NCBI GenBank assembly: GCA_024276395.1
Contig: JAJRXH010000146.1
Location: forward strand, 1 to 11,764
Direction: 5' to 3'
DNA from: an archaeon
GTDB lineage: Archaea > Asgardarchaeota > Heimdallarchaeia > Hodarchaeales > S146-22
Length of the DNA: 11,764 nt
The notes under the pieces were generated by a model that saw nothing but the letters and a program-made list of their open reading frames with translations, was not told the DNA's origin and ran no database searches. Within the stretch, counting starts at the first letter, position 1. Every line of letters begins with the position of its first letter. This document shows, one piece after another, positions 7,800 through 11,764 of the stretch. Position numbers and translations under genes: made by a program.

Positions 7800-8060
7800 T
7801 TAATCTTCCTCTTGCCATGCCAAAACTCTAAAATCTCCGATACCATTAGCCACGACTTTCCATCTAAATTCTGGATGCAACGAACGCATGAACTTCTTTA
7901 CCAGCGACCTAAAATACCGAGAACTAAATTCTTCGTCCTCAACGCGCACGCCTTTCCCATCTTTCTTGAACTGAACATCTGGATGTCGATTGGATACGAA
8001 TTCAATGAACTCTTTTACGATTGCATCACCCTCAAATTGATCAAATAATACCCTTGGCAT
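7800..8060 (-). CDS. rpl22e: eukaryote-type ribosomal protein eL22-like
   Basis: 86 residues from the ATG at 8060. EGDAIVKEFIEFVSNR (10-25) matches the first helix of eL22, and FSSRYFRSLVKKFMRS (45-60) matches the family's FSKRYLKYLTKKYLKK. RWKVVAN then GDFRVLAWQEED ends the protein like the human RVVAN...YELRYFQINQDEE. The charged extensions and the middle loop of the eukaryotic protein are shorter here. eL22 is a large-subunit protein absent from most archaea but reported from Asgard genomes. The frame remains open to 8150, but that would run through tRNA-Arg, so the inner ATG is used; a GGGG lies about 10 bases upstream of it. It starts 56 bases past the 3' end of tRNA-Arg and is followed by tRNA-Pro, suggesting a shared transcript. 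Recognition is by motif, not alignment score. Confidence 0.85.
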   Translation of the reverse strand: MPRVLFDQFEGDAIVKEFIEFVSNRHPDVQFKKDGKGVRVEDEEFSSRYFRSLVKKFMRSLHPEFRWKVVANGIGDFRVLAWQEED

Positions 8061-8116
8061 TTTAGACTTACCCCAACTTGATTCTTGGAACAATCTTGAA
8101 GCGAAAATGAAGAAAA

Positions 8117-8193
8117 TGGCGGACCTGGTGGGATTCGAACCCACGACCACCGGCTTAGGAGGCCGGCGCTCTATCCAGCTGAGCTACAGGTCC
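8117..8193 (-). tRNA. tRNA-Arg(CCT), intron-less, encoded CCA
   Basis: Acceptor GGACCTG (8193-8187) pairs with CAGGTCC (8127-8121), followed by discriminator G and encoded CCA. D-stem GCTC/GAGC, anticodon stem CCGGC/GCCGG with loop CTCCTAA (anticodon CCT, reads AGG), T-stem GTGGG/CCCAC with loop TTCGAAT. 74 nt without CCA and no intron. It lies immediately upstream of the eL22 gene on the same strand. Confidence 0.97.
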
Positions 8194-8232
8194 AGTCTTT
8201 GTCACTTACTTCATGTTTTCCTATGACAAGAG

Positions 8233-8241
8233 CTTATTTAA
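8233..8241 (-). promoter_or_regulatory. TATA-like box for tRNA-Arg (and possibly eL22)
   Basis: On the minus strand, TTAAATAAG lies about 40 bases upstream of the tRNA-Arg 5' end, preceded by AGACC. An archaeal start about 25 bases downstream would leave a short leader to be trimmed by RNase P. It is the best TATA match before a minus-strand block that begins with this tRNA. Confidence 0.42.
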
Positions 8242-8307
8242 GGTCTTTCAAAAGTGATGGCACAAACATTCGGTGAAGACCACAATATCATTTTCAGACA
8301 AAAAGAC

Positions 8308-8316
8308 TATAAAAAA
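8308..8316 (+). promoter_or_regulatory. TATA box for the 8385 gene
   Basis: TATAAAAAA, 69 bases before the ATG at 8385. A start about 25 bases downstream predicts a leader near 45 nt. It is the strongest TATA match in the space shared with the divergent tRNA-Arg. Confidence 0.5.
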
Positions 8317-8384
8317 GAAAGCACGATGGTACGTACATAGACCGAGCTGAATGCCTGCCGTAAAGGATGAGGATGTGAACTCAC

Positions 8385-9437
8385 ATGAATGGAAGTGCCA
8401 TATTATTCTCCGTATTTGACCCTAAGATTGGTCCAGTACCATTTTTCACGTATGGAGATCTCACTCTCGAGGAAGCTAACGAAATTGCATATAAGTCTCA
8501 GTTAGCCGTCTACAAGATGACAGAATCTTTCAATCTTGATTCATCACAAGCTGTTCTTCCTTTCTTCAAGTTCCGTAAGGTTGGCTTTGTATTTCTATTC
8601 CACGTACCTAGCGCGGTTACAAAGGAAAAATGCGTTGCCTCAATTTCAATCGTGGTCCCAATGGAACATCAAATTTCCTTTTACAAGCATGTATTGGCAA
8701 TCAGACCACGGATTGAGAGCCTTGCCAAGAAAATTTCTGAAACATATACCTATGGCCCTAATACAGTGTTTCCAGACGAAATAAAACAAGAACTAGCAAG
8801 TTATCGTCAGTTTGAAGAAAAAGACCAATCTGAACAAGCAGCTGAACATGCTTTATGGTTATTAAAAGAAATAAAGAAAGATGTTGACAAGTTTTATCTT
8901 CCACTCATCACGAATCGTCCCCTTGCTGTATCTTCTTCTAACTCCGACAAGATATCACGAGCCATGATTGGTCTAGAGTTCCTAGCGCCGCATCGATACC
9001 TAAGAAAAAAGATCGTCGATTCACCAGATCAAACTGAAATTAAAGATGCCGATGTCATTGGAACCACCACACAACAACTGACAACACAAGATGTTACCAT
9101 CATTAATCTTGATAAGAGAGCCGTGCAAGGTGGCATGACCAATCCTCACGTGAAAAAGATCGTCAAGGACTTTCAAAAAAGCAAGCCTCACGAATTGAAA
9201 GACAAAGTCATCAATGCACTCGAAGAAATACTCTTGGTAGCAAACCTCCTAGTAGATGCCTGCGGCAAGCTATTACCTGAAGAACGAGACAAGGAAATCA
9301 AGGAAATACAGGCAAAATATAACCAATTTCTCATTGAGACCGCTGGTCAAATCGCAGCGGACTGGAATCCATTAATCTCCGACCTCATCAAAGCCAGTGT
9401 CGAGAAGAAGGTACTTGACTGGATGTCAGATATCTAA
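8385..9437 (+). CDS. longin-like protein with FDPKIGP motif (Nprl2/FLCN/DENN-like head)
   Basis: 350 residues, not assigned to a named family. The head (1-120) opens SAILFSVFDPKIGPVPFFT. A hydrophobic strand ending in Phe-(Asp/His)-Pro-x-x-Gly-Pro is characteristic of longin domains of the Nprl2, folliculin and DENN type, which act with small GTPases at eukaryotic membranes. Further strands follow (VGFVFLFHVP, VASISIVVPM), then a long helix (FYKHVLAIRPRIESLAKKI). Residues 133-170 form a charged helix and 171-250 a variable linker. Residues 253-350 are a helical domain, with ALEEILLVANLLVDACGKLL at its core. No signal peptide or membrane span is seen. ATG 8385 is preceded by GAGGATGTGA. The gene is monocistronic, diverging from tRNA-Arg and closed by a terminator. 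Function in GTPase or membrane regulation is inference from fold resemblance. Confidence 0.82.
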   Translation: MNGSAILFSVFDPKIGPVPFFTYGDLTLEEANEIAYKSQLAVYKMTESFNLDSSQAVLPFFKFRKVGFVFLFHVPSAVTKEKCVASISIVVPMEHQISFYKHVLAIRPRIESLAKKISETYTYGPNTVFPDEIKQELASYRQFEEKDQSEQAAEHALWLLKEIKKDVDKFYLPLITNRPLAVSSSNSDKISRAMIGLEFLAPHRYLRKKIVDSPDQTEIKDADVIGTTTQQLTTQDVTIINLDKRAVQGGMTNPHVKKIVKDFQKSKPHELKDKVINALEEILLVANLLVDACGKLLPEERDKEIKEIQAKYNQFLIETAGQIAADWNPLISDLIKASVEKKVLDWMSDI

Positions 9438-9508
9438 GAGTCAGAGTCCATTACCAGGCTACCTCGATGATAAACCAGACTTAAACCGATCTTTCCTTTG
9501 AGGATGAC

Positions 9509-9549
9509 AAGAAAAAAGGAGGAAAAATCCCTTTTTTCTTCCTTTTTTT
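9509..9549 (+). terminator. hairpin plus T-tract terminator
   Basis: AAGAAAAAAGG (9509-9519) and CCTTTTTTCTT (9530-9540) form a perfect 11-bp stem with a 10-nt loop, followed by a run of seven T at 9543-9549. It lies about 70 bases after the stop of the longin-like gene and before the convergent minus-strand gene end, so it could insulate both. Confidence 0.7.
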
Positions 9550-9585
9550 GTATTAACTTCTACCTACCCTCCATTTTTATCTTAA

Positions 9586-9798
9586 TTACTCATTATAGAA
9601 AATAAGAACCTCTGGATGATGTGCTCTTGCTGTAAAATAGAAAGAAAGATGCGATTCTCTCCATTTTGCTCCCAATAAGTTCTCTAAATCTTCAATTGAA
9701 GGATTTTTAGGAATACTAACGAGATGAAGTCCTAAATCGGACTCCGATTCAAAAAATAGGAAAGAACTTGCAATGGGAACGGACCACAATCCACTCAC
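9586..9798 (-). CDS. hypothetical protein, probable 3' half of an interrupted gene
   Basis: 70 residues from a GTG at 9798 (SGLWSVPIASSFLFFESES, ending HPEVLIFYNE). No family recognised. It is in the same frame as the 9850-10269 gene. The 17 codons between that gene's TAA and this GTG also read as ordinary protein (IIPLENLSAKSTLQ). No ribosome-binding site stands out at the GTG. The simplest reading is that both belong to one protein of about 226 residues broken by a single stop codon. If so, this fragment is not translated on its own, unless re-initiation occurs. Confidence 0.5.
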   Translation of the reverse strand: MSGLWSVPIASSFLFFESESDLGLHLVSIPKNPSIEDLENLLGAKWRESHLSFYFTARAHHPEVLIFYNE

Positions 9799-9849
9799 AA
9801 CTTGAAGCGTGCTCTTGGCAGATAAGTTTTCAAGGGGAATGATAAGAGA

Positions 9850-10269
9850 TTATCCGTGCTTTTCTTCGACAGTATATACCAATGTTTTGGGATGTAACAA
9901 GTCATCTTGATGAGAAACTGGAAAAATGATCTTGTTAGACTTCCTATATTCTTTATGAGGATTCATCTGATAATTTCGCATTCTGCGGGACCCAGTATCT
10001 AAGCTCAAGACAAAAGCTTGGGGAAAGACCTCCAAGACTTCCTTCAAGGTTGCTTGAATGACTGGAAAGTTAACCAGTTCTTGATTCACGTGCTTTCCAA
10101 CAATTTCAAGAGAAAGTACCCGTGAAAATAAAGACATCGTCCTCCAGTCGTACATTACTAATGCCGAATTCCATAGAAGCTCACTCACACCAAGCTCAAC
10201 AGTAGCATCCTTAACTTTTCGTTCGCATGCAATAATCGTTTGACATAAAGGACAATAACTCATTCCCAC
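9850..10269 (-). CDS. hypothetical protein with N-terminal zinc-knuckle-like CxxC
   Basis: 139 residues from a GTG at 10269; an ATG two codons later (10263) is equally likely, and neither has a strong ribosome-binding site. Near the start, YCPLCQTIIAC has Cys-x2-Cys-x6-Cys, a possible partial zinc-binding site. The rest has no recognisable motif (SELLWNSALVMYDWRTMSL, FPQAFVLSLDTGSRRM, NKIIFPVSHQDD). It lies about 30 bases after a broken small gene and downstream of LonB, on the same strand. Its TAA at 9852-9850 is followed by an in-frame open stretch to 9586, so it may be the 5' part of a longer gene. Confidence 0.6.
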   Translation of the reverse strand: MGMSYCPLCQTIIACERKVKDATVELGVSELLWNSALVMYDWRTMSLFSRVLSLEIVGKHVNQELVNFPVIQATLKEVLEVFPQAFVLSLDTGSRRMRNYQMNPHKEYRKSNKIIFPVSHQDDLLHPKTLVYTVEEKHG

Positions 10270-10294
10270 GGAGAGTCCGTTTTCCAGCTGGAAA

Positions 10295-10546
10295 TTAAAT
10301 TACTTCATACCAATTAAGAATACGAAAAGGAACGACAAAGCACTGACCCTTCATCAAGGCCGCCACAACAAGATCTTCTTTGGAATACATCCGAAGAGAC
10401 GTTTGGCCGTCAATCCAAGTTGGTGAATCGATTGACGGGATGCAATCAGGTCACAACAGCTTGGAATGAGCTCATCAACATCCATATTGACTCGAACATC
10501 ATCTCGAAAAAAAAAGAAAATCCTCACGACGAGGTCTCTTGAACAT
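10295..10546 (-). pseudogene. small gene broken by two compensating frameshifts
   Basis: An ATG at 10546 has GGTGA five bases upstream and opens MFKRPRREDFLFF, then meets TGA just after a run of nine T (10515-10507). Shifting one base at that run gives RDDVRVNMDVDELIPSCCDL in the next frame. Returning to the first frame near 10450-10420 gives IDSPTWIDGQTSLRMYSKED, then VVPFRILNWYEVI and TAA at 10297-10295. The 252-base span is a multiple of three, so one base too many and one too few would restore a product of about 83 residues. No family recognised. Stop-to-start distance to the next gene is about 30 bases, as in an operon with LonB. Confidence 0.5.
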
Positions 10547-10604
10547 TGAAATCACCATAAAAAATGAAGAATCAGAAAGGCATAATAAAGAAACAAAATA
10601 GAAA

Positions 10605-11764
10605 TCATACTACGCTCTCTAGTTCTTTCTTCGGAATTTTAACTCGTTCTATAAGTTTCTTGCCTTCTCGTTCTTTCCATCCAACAATGGCGATATCCAA
10701 GACTTCATCAATGGTCTTTACTGGATGGATGATCACTCTCTTCTTCATATCAGGTTCCAAAACGACATCTTCAAAGTTAGCAAAGGGGATGACAACTTCC
10801 TTGATTCCGGCAGCAATCGCACCTTCAATCTTCGCAGTGACACCACCTACTGGTAACACTTCTCCTCGAACTGATAAGGAACCGGTCATTGCCACATCCT
10901 GTCGAACCGGAAGTCCAACGAGATCGGACAATATCGCCGTGGCAATACTAATGCTGGCTGAATCTCCTTCCACTCCATAAGTACCCAAGAATTGAATGTG
11001 CACATCCATCCGTGCTATGTCTTCTCCAGTAAATTTCTTGATGAGTGCAGAAACATTTTGTACTGACTCACGTGCTATAACACGCAGGCTCCCTGTAGCA
11101 ATGGTTTTCCCACCACGTCCTTGCGCCGGGGTTACTTGAGCTTCTATGGGTACCACGTGACCAGCTCGTGCCCCACCAGTAGGATCTGCAATCACTGCTA
11201 ATCCATTGACTCTACCAACGACAGCTCCTGAGTTTAGAATTACTGAATATTCACGTTTCCTTTCTACATTCTTATCTGCCATTTGATTCTCTAGGCTTCT
11301 AGAAAGACCGCGTGCACGTCTCACGTGATCAGCGGTCACCACTGATGCTCCTTCTTCGCGGGCAATATCACCAGCAGCACGGATGAGCCCTCCAAGATCT
11401 CGCAATCGTAACGTGAGATGATTTTTCCTATCGGATCGTCGTTTTGCTTCCAGAATTACTTGAATTACAGCTTCCTTGCTAAATGGGGGGATCTTCCCAT
11501 CCTTGGCAACTTCTTGTGCCACGAAACGGGCAAGTTTTCGTCGATTTTCCATCGTGTCTGGCATCGTATGGTTCATATAAATCTCGTATCCATAGCCACG
11601 AATTCGAGAACGAAGAGCTGGATGCATTCGGCGCACCGTATCTATATTTCCAGCAGCAACGAGGACAAACTCATAAGGAACTGGTTCAGGCCTGACCCTG
11701 GCCCCAGACGAAAGCTCTCATTCACCAGTGATTGCCAACTTTTTCTCTTGCATGGCAGTTAACA
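10605..11764 (-). CDS. lonB: archaeal LonB protease, C-terminal part, with an in-frame TGA (5' end outside window)
   Basis: LonB is the membrane-anchored ATP-dependent AAA+ protease of archaea. The window holds the C-terminal part. From the edge it reads LTAMQEKKLAITGE, TGA (11720-11718), then ELSSGARVRPEPVPYEFVLV, AAGNIDTV and RRMHPALRSRIRGYGYE. The last two are the sensor-1 and arginine-finger regions. A helical lid follows. The protease domain starts near VNGLAVIADPTGGARAG. The catalytic Ser lies in VEGDSAS and the catalytic Lys in GGVTAKIEGA, 43 residues apart as in the Methanocaldococcus enzyme. Counted from the GTG at 11636 these are residues 226 and 269. Walker A, Walker B and the membrane spans lie outside. 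The TGA replaces a residue that is usually Ser in ITGQSELSSGA. A GTG at 11636 could only give a fragment without ATPase core. It ends in TGA at 10605. Confidence 0.9.

Noticed and set aside
7794..8048. Plus-strand ORF of 84 codons opposite eL22
   Set aside because: Antisense shadow of the recognisable eL22-like gene.
8061..8150. N-terminal extension of eL22 through tRNA-Arg
   Set aside because: The extra 30 codons are read from the tRNA gene and the spacer; eL22 similarity begins after the ATG at 8060.
10564..10980. Plus-strand ORF of 138 codons opposite LonB
   Set aside because: It lies over the conserved LonB protease domain and has Ser/Thr-rich shadow composition.
11718..11720. Selenocysteine in LonB
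   Set aside because: The site is a Ser in homologues and is not catalytic. No purpose for Sec is evident, and other TGA codons here act as stops.

Overview
The window most likely comes from an Asgard archaeon with moderately AT-rich DNA. It carries archaeal marker genes: LonB protease, TmcA, a PAC2-family protein, a zinc-containing 7Fe ferredoxin, and a tRNA with a bulge-helix-bulge intron. It also carries eukaryote-like genes: an eL22-like ribosomal protein and longin/roadblock-type proteins. The phylum is inferred from this gene mix; the sequence contains no marker that fixes the lineage.

Layout. 1-216 is the 3' end of a plus-strand gene ending in a Pro-Glu repeat. 217-586 is a non-coding gap between convergent genes. 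A ferredoxin (minus) and a KaiC-like ATPase (plus) then diverge from a shared upstream region. From about 8193 down to 2766 the minus strand carries tRNA-Arg(CCT), eL22, intron-bearing tRNA-Pro(GGG), a PAC2-family protein, TmcA, and a two-longin protein with a nuclease-fold-like tail. The last two overlap by four bases (GTGA). This block is centred on translation and RNA modification: two tRNAs, a ribosomal protein and an RNA acetyltransferase. A longin-like gene (8385-9437, plus) diverges from tRNA-Arg and ends at a clear hairpin/T-tract terminator.

The right end (9586-11764, minus) holds LonB, a small gene of about 83 codons and a zinc-knuckle-like gene, all co-directional. Each of the three reading frames is broken. 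LonB has an in-frame TGA, the small gene has two compensating frameshifts (one at a nine-base homopolymer), and the zinc-knuckle gene has an in-frame TAA. This clustering is the strangest feature of the window. It means either local decay or poor sequence quality there.

Other points of interest are a PAC2 protein ending in Gln-Tyr-Met (resembling known proteasome-docking tails), a KaiC-like protein whose second half looks like a P-loop-less RecA domain, and the two-longin/nuclease-like protein coupled to TmcA. No CRISPR array, insertion sequence or attachment site was seen.
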